Part shown: positions 38,598 through 46,494 of the stretch, piece by piece
Layout of the letters: each line of letters begins with the position of its first letter
Numbering within the stretch: position 1 is the first letter of the stretch
The notes under the pieces: model-generated
Databases searched by the model: none
What the model saw: the letters and a program-made list of their open reading frames with translations, nothing else
What the model was told of the DNA's origin: nothing
Translations under genes and position numbers: made by a program
Assembly: GCF_000020685.1 (NCBI RefSeq)
Contig: NC_012526.1
Coordinates: 271,001-335,000, forward strand
From: Deinococcus deserti VCD115
GTDB lineage: Bacteria > Deinococcota > Deinococci > Deinococcales > Deinococcaceae
Direction: 5' to 3'
Length of the DNA stretch: 64,000 nucleotides

Positions 38598-39283
38598 AAG
38601 CCAACGGCTTTACCCTACTTGAGTTGTTGATCGTGATGGGCCTCGGGACCCTGATCCTGGTGGTCGCGTCGCAGTTGCTCATGAGTACGAACAAGGTGTC
38701 GACCTCTTCTGTGGCAATGTCCAGCGGCGTCAACCATGTCCAGCAGGGTGCCAACGTAGTGGCAGATGATGTGCGCCGCGCGCTCAATATCGTCGCGCCT
38801 GGACAAACGCCGTACCTGTCCACCTTGGCGGTAGGCGCGCCAACTGGTGGATCGCCCGCGGTGACCCCGACGGGTGCGGATGTGTTGGCGCTTTACACCG
38901 CGAAATCTGTTGGTACACGCTGCACTGGCCCCGCAGAGAATTACGAGTACGTGGTCTACTACTTTACGGCTCGGAGCAACGCCACGAGCGGTTCTGAATG
39001 GTCGACAGTAGCTCCCGACGCCAGGAATACTGGCCAGAAGGTGCTGATGCAGTTCAGCGCCTGCGTGACCGTGTTAGACCCCGCATCGGCGGTGACCAGT
39101 CAGGAGATGCTCCGCGTGGTGAGTGATTATCTGGGAGCAGGGTCATTCGCTTACCCGGGTATAAGCACCACGGGGAAATATCGTCGAGTTGTCTTGTCTT
39201 TGACCCCTAAGCAAAATGTTCTCGGACAGGCGGTTACCGCGAGTCCCATTACGACAGTCGCAACGGCTCGTAACATCCACTGA
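38594..39283 (+). CDS. Type IV pilin-like protein (PilW class)
   Basis: A 229-residue prepilin with leader MKANG and helix FTLLELLIVMGLGTLILVVA, then a PilW-like region (NHVQQGANVVADDVRRAL). Two cysteines (GTRCTGP, FSACVTV) may bridge. It overlaps the upstream gene by 4 nt and is the last of the four. Together PilX-, FimT-, PilV- and PilW-like proteins form the priming tip of type IV pili in other bacteria. Confidence 0.87.
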   Translation: MKANGFTLLELLIVMGLGTLILVVASQLLMSTNKVSTSSVAMSSGVNHVQQGANVVADDVRRALNIVAPGQTPYLSTLAVGAPTGGSPAVTPTGADVLALYTAKSVGTRCTGPAENYEYVVYYFTARSNATSGSEWSTVAPDARNTGQKVLMQFSACVTVLDPASAVTSQEMLRVVSDYLGAGSFAYPGISTTGKYRRVVLSLTPKQNVLGQAVTASPITTVATARNIH

Positions 39284-39605
39284 GCCTGCGCCACGTGTCC
39301 GCTAGCAAAAAGAAAGTCGAGGACGGGATTTGTTGGACGCTGGTCAGCCTCTCTTAGGAACGACGGGGCGCATGGACCGTGCTCACCACTTTGGGGACTT
39401 GGTCAAACGCCATCACGGCCACTGTGGGCTGCTGCGTAAGCTGTTCGCGGCCGTCTCCTCCCGTCAAGCTGAGCGAACACGTGGGCATGGCCCAACCAAA
39501 CGTGCAAAGGTTTCTGGCAGGACGCGTGGGTCCAGTTCAACCAGTTGTGGCACGGTTGTAGCGCCCCTTCAGTTGCGTTCTTTCCAAGGCCACTGCGCCA
39601 ATAAA
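39284..39605. other. Intergenic region before the tRNA-Lys remnant
   Basis: No gene is supported. Frames of 60-105 codons overlap here but lack ribosome sites and family features, and phrases shift frame, suggesting decayed coding DNA. Confidence 0.4.
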
Positions 39606-39682
<77 letters not shown>

Positions 39683-39721
39683 CTGCGAAGCAAGATCAGC
39701 CTGAAACACGCTGCTTTGAGC

Positions 39722-40237
39722 CTACAAAGACGGCAGTCCAACCTCGCGCCGTGCCACGAAGCTGCCGGGAAGCTGCGGAGAAGCTGCGCCCTCAACTGGC
39801 CCGCCGTCCGTCAGCGAGGACGCAGAATGCTCCTGCAACAGGGAGTAGTACACCGATCCATAGCCCAACTGCCCGACGAGGCTCACTAGGACAGCACTGT
39901 CGTCCTCCTCACTCACCCTTGACGCGAAGTGAACTGTCGCAGAAAGAGTCGGTTGTTCCGGCGTCATATCTACCGACGCTCCCGGAGCTAGAAGGTGCTG
40001 AGTGAATGTGTGTTCTCGCAAGAACAGTTCATTGGAATCCGGGTCCGGGTCCCTCATTGGATCTGCGGGGAACCAGCAAACAGTCTTCATTCCAATGTTC
40101 ACTAGGCGTAAGATTGAATACTTGCCTTGCTCAACACCATACTGCTCGCCCACCAATATGACGGTGCCGTGCTGGGCAAGTATATCAATGTCGGTAAGAT
40201 GCTCAGCGAATCTGCTCTCTTGTTCTTGAGTCAACAT
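39722..40237 (-). CDS. Hypothetical protein, element-borne
   Basis: A 171-residue acidic soluble protein with no recognised domain (for example LTDIDILAQHGTVILVGEQYG near the N-terminus). GGGAGG ends a few bases before the ATG at 40237, which fixes the start over an upstream in-frame ATG. It is separated from the coupled orphan operon by 177 bp, so it may have its own promoter. It lies next to the left att repeat. Confidence 0.6.
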   Translation of the reverse strand: MLTQEQESRFAEHLTDIDILAQHGTVILVGEQYGVEQGKYSILRLVNIGMKTVCWFPADPMRDPDPDSNELFLREHTFTQHLLAPGASVDMTPEQPTLSATVHFASRVSEEDDSAVLVSLVGQLGYGSVYYSLLQEHSASSLTDGGPVEGAASPQLPGSFVARREVGLPSL

Positions 40238-40414
40238 ATATTCCTCCCACGTCCCAACAACAGAAATCTGCCCCCAGTTCCAAGAACTAAGGGCAGATAT
40301 TGGCACGCTTGGCCGTTCTGCATATGACCCCGCAATGATGTCGGGACGTGGACCAATGGTACGCGCAGGGAATATTGCTAGAAGTAGGCTGGGGTACGTT
40401 TGGAACTGCGAGTC

Positions 40415-40894
40415 TTAATCAAACTCTGCGCTTGCTTTGGATATGGGGGCAATTGCCGCAGCCAGAGCCGCCATCACCAAAGCCCACGACATCGCAGGAT
40501 CACTGTCATCCACCATAACCTTGCTCACCAGACTCCTCAGCTGGCCAGGGCTCACCGTAGGAGGACACGGTGTCGTTTGCGGCCACACGCGTATGTCACC
40601 CCGCAGCCGGGCACCGTAGGCCTCCTGCCAGAACCAAGTCCAGAGCCCAGCCGGAAGGTACAGCTCCGCTGCACGCGCCTCTCCCCACGCCAGGAACTCA
40701 GCCGTCTCCTCATCTGAAACCAACGACGCCCAACGCTGCTCCACCGAGAGGGCAAGGGCATGATGCGCCCGTCCATCGGCGTCGTACTGACGCCACAGCC
40801 GAACCAGCCGTACGCACCACACGTCCCAGGACGCCAGCCACTCACTCTGAACAGAGTCACTTACGCGATTCACGCGCCTTCGCAGGGACGTCAT
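40415..40894 (-). CDS. Hypothetical protein, last gene of the coupled orphan operon
   Basis: A 159-residue Trp-rich helical protein (WLASWDVWCVRLVRLWRQYD...LWTWFWQEAYGARL). Its ATG overlaps the stop of the upstream 100-residue gene, so it is translationally coupled. No signal peptide, and the C-terminal stretch MSWALVMAALAAAIAPI could be a membrane segment. Family unknown. Confidence 0.6.
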   Translation of the reverse strand: MTSLRRRVNRVSDSVQSEWLASWDVWCVRLVRLWRQYDADGRAHHALALSVEQRWASLVSDEETAEFLAWGEARAAELYLPAGLWTWFWQEAYGARLRGDIRVWPQTTPCPPTVSPGQLRSLVSKVMVDDSDPAMSWALVMAALAAAIAPISKASAEFD

Positions 40895-41193
40895 GCCCGC
40901 TCACGCTCCTGCCGGGCCAGCTCGACTTGCTCCACCTCAGCAAGCCGCGCCTCAAGCTCACCCACCTCCAGCACCTTCATTGCCGCAGAGGCTGTCTGGC
41001 TGAGGGAATGCGCTGCCTTCAAACGAAGCACCTTGTCATCGTCGTACAGCAACTCCTCGGCAACCTCCAACGCATGCATCAGGGCATTCGCAATCCGCGT
41101 CAGATCAACAGGCAGATGTTGGGCGCGGTTGGCAATACGGCCCAGGTAACGGCGCTGAGTGTCCGTCCCTCGTTTCGTGGGGCTCAGTGTCAT
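40891..41193 (-). CDS. Hypothetical helical protein in the orphan operon
   Basis: A 100-residue, almost entirely helical protein. The N-terminus is basic (TLSPTKRGTDTQRRYLGRIAN) and the C-terminal third has the heptad-like run VLEVGELEARLAEVEQVELA. It overlaps its neighbours by 4 nt on both sides. DNA- or partner-binding through the coiled coil is possible. No family recognised. Confidence 0.6.
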   Translation of the reverse strand: MTLSPTKRGTDTQRRYLGRIANRAQHLPVDLTRIANALMHALEVAEELLYDDDKVLRLKAAHSLSQTASAAMKVLEVGELEARLAEVEQVELARQERERA

Positions 41194-41882
41194 TGCTCCT
41201 CACCTGCCTTCGCCTGGTCAACGAACCGCTTGTTGACGAACAAGCCGCTAATCATCAGAGCCTCGCCTACGAACTGAGCCTCAGAACGCTCGGGCATAGG
41301 CAACGTGTAGGGCTTCTGGTGCCCCAGCAGCACCGACCCATGAATGGGAGGGGCCACCCGGAGGACGTCAACATCAACCCCTGCCTTATGAGCAATCTGC
41401 GTCCCTTCCTGCATGTTGGCGCCTAAGGTCCGCACCTTCTGCCACGCCTCAAGCTGCTTGTCCTGCCACTCGGCACGAAGTTGGCCCAGCTCAGACAGTT
41501 GTTGCCACACAACCTCATACAGCTTGAGCATCCCGTCTGTGTGCTCTTGCTGCACCTGAGCCAGACGTGCTGCGGCTTCGGAGATCTCAGCCAGAATCCG
41601 CTGTTGACGCAGCCTCTCTTGCAGAGTGGTGACGTAGGCCCGTGCCTTGGCGATCTCGTGCTCCTGCTCCTTGAGCGAAGCCAGCACGGTGTCCCTGAAG
41701 CTCATGGCCTTCTGCATCGCTTCCATGCTCTCGCCAGTGCGCTTGGCCTTCCATTCCGTCTCAGCGGCCTCGTATTGCGCGGTGTACTTGTTGCGAAGCT
41801 CCTCCAGCTGAGCCTTGTCCGTCAGAAGGTCAGCCAGCTCCCGCTCAACGTCTTGCAAGATCGGCGCGTAATCAGTAGTCAT
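41190..41882 (-). CDS. Coiled-coil protein in the orphan operon
   Basis: A 230-residue protein dominated by coiled coil from about residue 8 to 150 (DVERELADLLTDKAQLEELR... through LRAEWQDKQLEAWQKVRTLG), then a compact C-terminal part with RVAPPIHGSVLLGHQKPYTL. The start at 41882 overlaps the preceding stop; earlier in-frame ATGs would overlap the previous gene deeply. It may act as a scaffold for the small proteins encoded beside it, but that is conjecture. Confidence 0.65.
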   Translation of the reverse strand: MTTDYAPILQDVERELADLLTDKAQLEELRNKYTAQYEAAETEWKAKRTGESMEAMQKAMSFRDTVLASLKEQEHEIAKARAYVTTLQERLRQQRILAEISEAAARLAQVQQEHTDGMLKLYEVVWQQLSELGQLRAEWQDKQLEAWQKVRTLGANMQEGTQIAHKAGVDVDVLRVAPPIHGSVLLGHQKPYTLPMPERSEAQFVGEALMISGLFVNKRFVDQAKAGEEQ

Positions 41883-42103
41883 GCTTGGGGCTCCTTGCCG
41901 GATTGCGGCGTCACCTTGAGGTTCCAACCTCGTGTCAGGACCGTGGCGAACAGCCACTTGCCGCCTGAGGTTTGTTCAGCTGCCTGACGAATCAGCGCGG
42001 GCACGTCCTTCCAGCTGAAGTCACTGGGGAGGTCAATGTTGATGGTGTAGCCGAAGTACGGCTCAGGCACCACGCGGACCAATAGCGACTGCTGACCCCT
42101 CAT
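41879..42103 (-). CDS. Small protein B of a paralogous pair
   Basis: A 74-residue protein that aligns with the gene just upstream: V-x-P-x(2)-F/Y-x-Y-x-I-x-(I/V) near the N-terminus (VVPEPYFGYTINIDLP), a helix with LIRQA, then GGKWLFATVLTRGWNLKVTP. The shared core suggests a duplicated alpha/beta fold. Starts and stops overlap by 4 nt on both sides. Function unknown. Confidence 0.6.
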   Translation of the reverse strand: MRGQQSLLVRVVPEPYFGYTINIDLPSDFSWKDVPALIRQAAEQTSGGKWLFATVLTRGWNLKVTPQSGKEPQA

Positions 42104-42342
42104 GGGACTGCCCGCCTTCCCTCAGCGGGGTAGACCCACAGGTTCCAGCCGGGATTCCGCACAACGGCGTGGCTCCACGTACCAATGCCCTCAGCGGGAG
42201 AAGTCCTGTGGTCAACGGCAGCGTCAACAGCCGTCCTGATGAGGTCCGAGGCAGCGGCTCGGCTTGAGCCCTCGGGTACTTCAACAGTGATGTCGTAGGC
42301 GAATAGCGATTTGGGGATCACGGCAACATTCAGAGTCGTCAT
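42100..42342 (-). CDS. Small protein A of a paralogous pair
   Basis: An 80-residue protein (VAVIPKSLFAYDITVEVP...LIRTAVDA...TWSHAVVRNPGWNLWVYP) paralogous to the next gene. It is now the first gene of the coupled run because an IS3 element lies immediately upstream; its original promoter may have been lost or replaced. No family recognised. Confidence 0.6.
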   Translation of the reverse strand: MTTLNVAVIPKSLFAYDITVEVPEGSSRAAASDLIRTAVDAAVDHRTSPAEGIGTWSHAVVRNPGWNLWVYPAEGRRAVP

Positions 42343-42412
42343 GCCTTTAGCTTCGCCTCAGGCGGAAACTCGGTGAAATGAGTGGGCCTGGCCCGATATT
42401 GCGTAGCTGAAG

Positions 42413-43216
42413 TTAAGCAGCTGTAGCTTGGCGTTCGAACTCCAGGGGCGTCAAGTACCCAAGAGACGAGTGACGACGCTGACGGTTGTAGAAGACCTCG
42501 ATGAATTCAAATACGGCTTGTCGGGCCACGTCCCGGGTCTCAAAGATGGTGTCCTCCAGCAACTCCCTTTTCAGGGAGCTGAAGAAGCTTTCCACCACGG
42601 CGTTGTCCCAACAATCCCCCTTACGACTCATACTGCCCCTGGCCCGCATGCGGGCCAGTTCTGCCTGAAAGATGCCACTCGCGTATTGACTGCCCCTGTC
42701 GCTGTGATGAAGGAGGCCTGGTGGCGGAAGACGTCGGCCAGCAGCCATCTGAAGGGCCGCCAGTGGCAAGGTGGCTGGCATCTGCATGTCCATCGCGTAA
42801 CCCACCACGGCTCGCGAATGCAGGTCTAAGGTGACTGCGAGATACAGCCAGCCCTCTTTCGTGGGCAGATACGTCAGGTCCAACGCCCAGACCTGGTTCG
42901 GCTGCGAGACCTCGAACCGCCGCTCAAGCAGGTTCGGGCAGACGGCCATGGTGTGACTGCTCCCCGTGGTCCGCACCCAGCGGCGCTTTCCCTTGGCCCG
43001 CAGACCACTGGCACGCATCAGACGCGCCACCCGCTTGCGGGACACGCGCACTCCTCCAGCGTGCAACTCCGCGTGAATGCGTGGCGCCCCATAGCGGCGT
43101 TTACTACGTTGATGCACTTCCTGGATGCGCTGCTCGAGCAGCGCATCCTCTTCCTTGCGGTCGCAGATCGGCCTTCTTCGCCAGCTGTGGTACCCGCTCA
43201 CCGAGACCTCCAGCAC
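42413..43216 (-). CDS. IS3-family transposase OrfB (DDE domain)
   Basis: A 267-residue integrase-like transposase. The HTH_21 region (HQRSKRRYGAPRIHAEL) leads into the DDE core: VWALDLTYLPTKEGWLYLAVTLD, HHSDRGSQYAS and the glutamate in DNAVVESFFSSLKREL. The frame remains open upstream to 43309, so OrfAB is probably made by -1 frameshifting at A-AAA-AAG near the end of orfA. All catalytic residues are present, so the element may be active. Confidence 0.92.
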   Translation of the reverse strand: MLEVSVSGYHSWRRRPICDRKEEDALLEQRIQEVHQRSKRRYGAPRIHAELHAGGVRVSRKRVARLMRASGLRAKGKRRWVRTTGSSHTMAVCPNLLERRFEVSQPNQVWALDLTYLPTKEGWLYLAVTLDLHSRAVVGYAMDMQMPATLPLAALQMAAGRRLPPPGLLHHSDRGSQYASGIFQAELARMRARGSMSRKGDCWDNAVVESFFSSLKRELLEDTIFETRDVARQAVFEFIEVFYNRQRRHSSLGYLTPLEFERQATAA

Positions 43217-43272
43217 CCGGCACAGCAGGTCCAGGCGGTACTCGGGGCGTTGATCTTGGATGAATTCATACC

Positions 43273-43572
43273 TCAGCGTGTGGTTTCTTTGGCGAAGAAG
43301 GCTGCCGCCTTTTTTAGGATCTCGCGCTCCTGTCGCAGGATTTCGTTCTCCTTGCGAAGCCGTTGTATCTCCTGTTGCTCTGGAGTGAGGAGCTGTTTGC
43401 CCTGACCAGGGAATGCCAACTCGCCCTTCTCCTGCTCAGCATTCATCCATTTGCGCAGCAGGGAGCTGTTGATGCCCAGGTCACGCGCGGTGCCCGACAG
43501 GTTGCCGCTCGTTCGAGCAAGCTGCACTGCGTCTCGCTTGAACTCGGCGGTGTGGATTCTGCGATCAGTCAT
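43273..43572 (-). CDS. IS3-family transposase OrfA
   Basis: A 99-residue protein with an N-terminal helix-turn-helix (TAEFKRDAVQLARTSGNLSG...LGINSSLLRKWM) and a C-terminal leucine zipper (IQRLRKENEILRQEREILKK). It binds IS ends and multimerises with OrfAB. The slippery heptamer AAAAAAG (plus-strand 43309-43315) lies within the IL-KK codons and would shift ribosomes into the orfB frame. Confidence 0.92.
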   Translation of the reverse strand: MTDRRIHTAEFKRDAVQLARTSGNLSGTARDLGINSSLLRKWMNAEQEKGELAFPGQGKQLLTPEQQEIQRLRKENEILRQEREILKKAAAFFAKETTR

Positions 43573-43583
43573 GATGGTGCCTC

Positions 43584-44669
43584 CTATCGTGAGGGCTTAT
43601 CTCCATCTACGCCATATCGGGTCATCCTCACCTGCTGTCCCATCTTGGGCAATTCGGGCATGCGCCAGCCTTGGTCCAGCAAGAACTTGAGGCCGTACTG
43701 ATGATCTGACTCAGCTTCCGCCCAGCGGTCAATCTCAGTGGACCACTCCTCCCGGCTGCGCTTGTTATCAGCAACCCACGTTACGTATATGGCTTCTGAC
43801 TTGAGATGCTCAGCCATCTCCGTCTGCTTGCCCATACGTTCAGCGATGTTGAGGAAGGCCTCAATGCTGTCATGCCGAGCAAACCTCTCAGGTGGCGTCA
43901 GCGTCGTCTGTACGAGCAGCGGATAACCATCTGGGGCCAGGTCATGAGCCGTCGTCTGCTTGGCCTCCTGCTGAGCCTCTTGGGGCTTCCGGCTGAGGAC
44001 GACTAGGAAGTCCTGCATCGTGACGCGCTGAATCGCCTGGTCTAAGGCGCAAGCGGGAATCGGCCACCTGTGCTCAGGGTCGCGCAGAAAGGTCAGCCCC
44101 AGCGCGTCCTGCTCAGCTCCCGCATACGGCATATAGACCCACTTGCCCTCGGCTCCCTTGTTGCCTGAGGGGAAGAGCTCTAGTTTCGGATGCCCGGCCT
44201 CAGTTATGAGCACTTTCAGGGCGTCGGTCATGAGCTGATACGGCACGGGCTCGCTCAGGAACACCCATAGGTGAGCGCCGCCATTGGTGGATTCTTCCTC
44301 ATAGCAGAAGATGCGTGCCCGGCTGAGGGTGTCGGTCACTGCTCGCACCACTTGCCGCATCTCAGCCCGACTGACGTAATGCTTGAGGTCAATATCAATC
44401 ATGCCGACGCTCGTGCGGTTCTGATCTCCCGGCAGGAATCCCAGCCGTCCGGCGTGCCCGTTGAGGGTCATGTTGTGCCGCACATCGTTCAGAACTACGG
44501 GGCTATGGATGGTCTCTGATTCCTTCTTGCCCGTTGTCTCTTCGTAACTCCGCATCCGACCCTGACGACATGGGTTCAGCGGGAATACCTGAGCAAAGGC
44601 CTCAGTCGGATCAACCGTCATGTCCGCAAACGTGAGTTGCACGTCCCAATCCTTCTCAACAGCCGTCAT
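43584..44669 (-). CDS. Primase-polymerase (AEP superfamily), 3' end supplied by IS
   Basis: A 361-residue archaeo-eukaryotic-type primase resembling the primase of TOTE conflict elements and mobile elements. Motif I is M90-I-D92-I-D94-L, and the second motif GGAHLWVFLSEP carries H133; the downstream KLELFPSGNKGAEGKWVYMPY matches the nucleotide-binding part. It probably primes replication of the excised element. The last dozen codons lie inside the IS3 right inverted repeat, so the native C-terminus has been replaced. The catalytic domain is complete, so activity may persist. Confidence 0.78.
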   Translation of the reverse strand: MTAVEKDWDVQLTFADMTVDPTEAFAQVFPLNPCRQGRMRSYEETTGKKESETIHSPVVLNDVRHNMTLNGHAGRLGFLPGDQNRTSVGMIDIDLKHYVSRAEMRQVVRAVTDTLSRARIFCYEEESTNGGAHLWVFLSEPVPYQLMTDALKVLITEAGHPKLELFPSGNKGAEGKWVYMPYAGAEQDALGLTFLRDPEHRWPIPACALDQAIQRVTMQDFLVVLSRKPQEAQQEAKQTTAHDLAPDGYPLLVQTTLTPPERFARHDSIEAFLNIAERMGKQTEMAEHLKSEAIYVTWVADNKRSREEWSTEIDRWAEAESDHQYGLKFLLDQGWRMPELPKMGQQVRMTRYGVDGDKPSR

Positions 44670-44751
44670 TTGTGAGCCTCCCTATGCAGAAGAGCGATAA
44701 TGAAGGCCGATCTGCTCGTTTGGCTGCTGCGCGTCCACGTAGCGGCCAATT

Positions 44752-45027
44752 TCATTGGTTGCTTCCTGGCTTGGGCGTAGTCCGTACCCTAACGATGCCG
44801 CCCTCGGTCACCTCTATGTAGGAGTCGTGGAACTCAGCCACGTCCTCAGGGCGAACGATGAACTCCACCCGCTTGGCCTTGAGCTTCCCACTACGCACTG
44901 CCGAAGCCACCTGATGCCCGGACAGGCCGAGCACCTGTCGCACTTGAGCGAGCGTGGCGAATTCCGCTTTGACCGTGTTCTCCGCCATGTCCCTGAGGTT
45001 GGTTTCCGTCTTGCTGTCGTTCGTCAT
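44752..45027 (-). CDS. HTH/excisionase-like DNA-binding protein
   Basis: A 91-residue protein with a central helix-turn-helix (FATLAQVRQVLGLSGHQVASAVRSGKL) of the MerR/Xis-like type followed by a wing (KAKRVEFIVRPEDVAEFHDSY). AGGAGA six bases before the ATG at 45027 decides the start. It is divergent from the integrase gene across 226 bp containing an inverted repeat, the usual place for a directionality factor or element repressor. It lies just upstream of the primase gene. Confidence 0.65.
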   Translation of the reverse strand: MTNDSKTETNLRDMAENTVKAEFATLAQVRQVLGLSGHQVASAVRSGKLKAKRVEFIVRPEDVAEFHDSYIEVTEGGIVRVRTTPKPGSNQ

Positions 45028-45114
45028 GATGATCTCCTGTCGGCCGCAGAGTCTTCCTGCGACCTGCCTCCACTCTTCAGGGGTATGCAGAAATCGTTCG
45101 ACGGGCGACATGCT

Positions 45115-45151
45115 GAAACCATGCGCTAGGACGATAGAAACTCATGGTTTC
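45115..45151. promoter_or_regulatory. Inverted repeat between HTH gene and integrase
   Basis: GAAACCATG (45115-45123) and CATGGTTTC (45143-45151) are exact complements with a 19-nt spacer. A candidate operator or recombinase arm/Xis site controlling the divergent promoters. Confidence 0.5.
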
Positions 45152-45253
45152 GTAGCTAACAGCAGGTCCCGTTATGACGCGCTGGCTTTGGTTTCGAGGC
45201 TTAATTCTTTGTAGCTCGGATTGCAATCTCCGGGCGAGAGGAGCAGAGACGAA

Positions 45254-46393
45254 ATGGCCAAACGTGCGAACGGCGAGGGGTACATAGGACGACGCAAGGA
45301 CGGGAGCGGTTGGGGTGGGTACGTCACCCTCGGCTACGGACCGGACGGCAAGCAGCAACGGCGCTACTTCTCGGCCAAGACTCAAGCCGAAGCCAGGGAG
45401 AAGCTGCAAGCCCTGGTCTCAGAGCGGAACGGGGGATGCCTCAGCTCGGAGACCCTCACGTTGGCGGCCTACCTGGACCGTTGGCTGACGCACAAGCAGC
45501 GCGACGTGAAGTTCAACACCCACCGCAGCTACGAGATGACCGCACGGGTCCACATCAAGCCCCGGCTGGGGAAGGTGCAGCTCGACAAGCTCACGCCGCT
45601 GCACATTGAGGAGCTGGTATCCGCGCTGCTGGCTGAGGGGCAGAGCGCCAAGGTTGCTCTGGGCTGCGTGAAGCTGCTACGAACTGCGTTGACCCAGGCT
45701 GTGCGCTGGCAGCTCGTCGGGCGGAACGTGGCTCAGTCCGTAACGCCACCGAAACACACTCCAAAGGAGATGCAGGTGTGGACCCCTGACGAGGCCTCAC
45801 GGTTCCTCGCTGTGGCCCGCGAGCATCGGCTCTACGCGCTCTTCTACCTTGCGCTGGCGACGGGAATGCGCCGGGGTGAGTTGCTGGGATTGAAGTGGGA
45901 GAGCATCAACATGCTGGCCGGCACATTGGTCGTGCAGCACAACCTGATTGACCGGGTGAGCAGCGTGACGCTGGAGACGCCCAAGACGCGAGCAAGCCGC
46001 CGGACCATTGCCTTGTCGCCGGACACTGTCGAGGCGCTGAGGGCACATCGCCATAGCCAGTGGCTTGAGCAGTGCAAGGCAGGGGAGAAGTGGCAGGAAC
46101 ACGGCATGGTGTTCCCCAGCGACGTGGGCACGCTGATGTTTCCTGCGAACCTCATGGGTGCATTCCGCAGGCTCTGTGCGAAAGCACGCGTTCCTGCTAT
46201 CAGGCTTCACGACCTGCGGCACACCTCAGCGAGCCTTCTTATCCGTGCAAACGTGCCTCCAAAGGTAGTGGCTGACCGGCTCGGGCACACAGACCCCGGC
46301 TTCACGCTGAGGGTGTACGCCCACGTCTATGAGGAGCAACGTCGTGCCGCAGCCCTCCCGCTGGGGGAGATGCTGAGGGAGGCCGGGGACTGA
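45254..46393 (+). CDS. Tyrosine-type site-specific integrase
   Basis: A 379-residue phage-type integrase. An N-terminal AP2-like arm-binding region (ANGEGYIGRRKDGSGWGGYV) is followed by a SAM-like core-binding domain (about 65-160) and the catalytic domain: R206 in TGMRRGELLGL, H319-D-L-R322, H345 in LGHTDP and nucleophile Y355 in RVYAHV. It should recombine the 77-bp tRNA-Lys core flanking this element. An AGAGGAG site supports the ATG at 45254. Confidence 0.93.
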   Translation: MAKRANGEGYIGRRKDGSGWGGYVTLGYGPDGKQQRRYFSAKTQAEAREKLQALVSERNGGCLSSETLTLAAYLDRWLTHKQRDVKFNTHRSYEMTARVHIKPRLGKVQLDKLTPLHIEELVSALLAEGQSAKVALGCVKLLRTALTQAVRWQLVGRNVAQSVTPPKHTPKEMQVWTPDEASRFLAVAREHRLYALFYLALATGMRRGELLGLKWESINMLAGTLVVQHNLIDRVSSVTLETPKTRASRRTIALSPDTVEALRAHRHSQWLEQCKAGEKWQEHGMVFPSDVGTLMFPANLMGAFRRLCAKARVPAIRLHDLRHTSASLLIRANVPPKVVADRLGHTDPGFTLRVYAHVYEEQRRAAALPLGEMLREAGD

Positions 46394-46494
46394 TGCCATG
46401 CCTGTAAACTGTCGGGAAGAACGGAACACGCTAGCCCACCTACACCTCGATAACATTTGGCTTGCTTTGAAACTAGTAAGCTTTGGGAGAAAGT

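Larger units (their letters stand above)
42392..43621 (-). mobile_element. IS3-family insertion sequence, about 1,230 bp
   Basis: Imperfect terminal inverted repeats of 27 bp with 23 matches: left 42392-42418 and right 43595-43621 (outer core CCCGATAT). Between them are orfA and orfB in the order and strand expected. The size fits IS3 elements. No obvious 3-4 bp target duplication is seen (left flank CTGG, right flank TCAT), which suggests either wider true ends or a later rearrangement. Confidence 0.8.
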
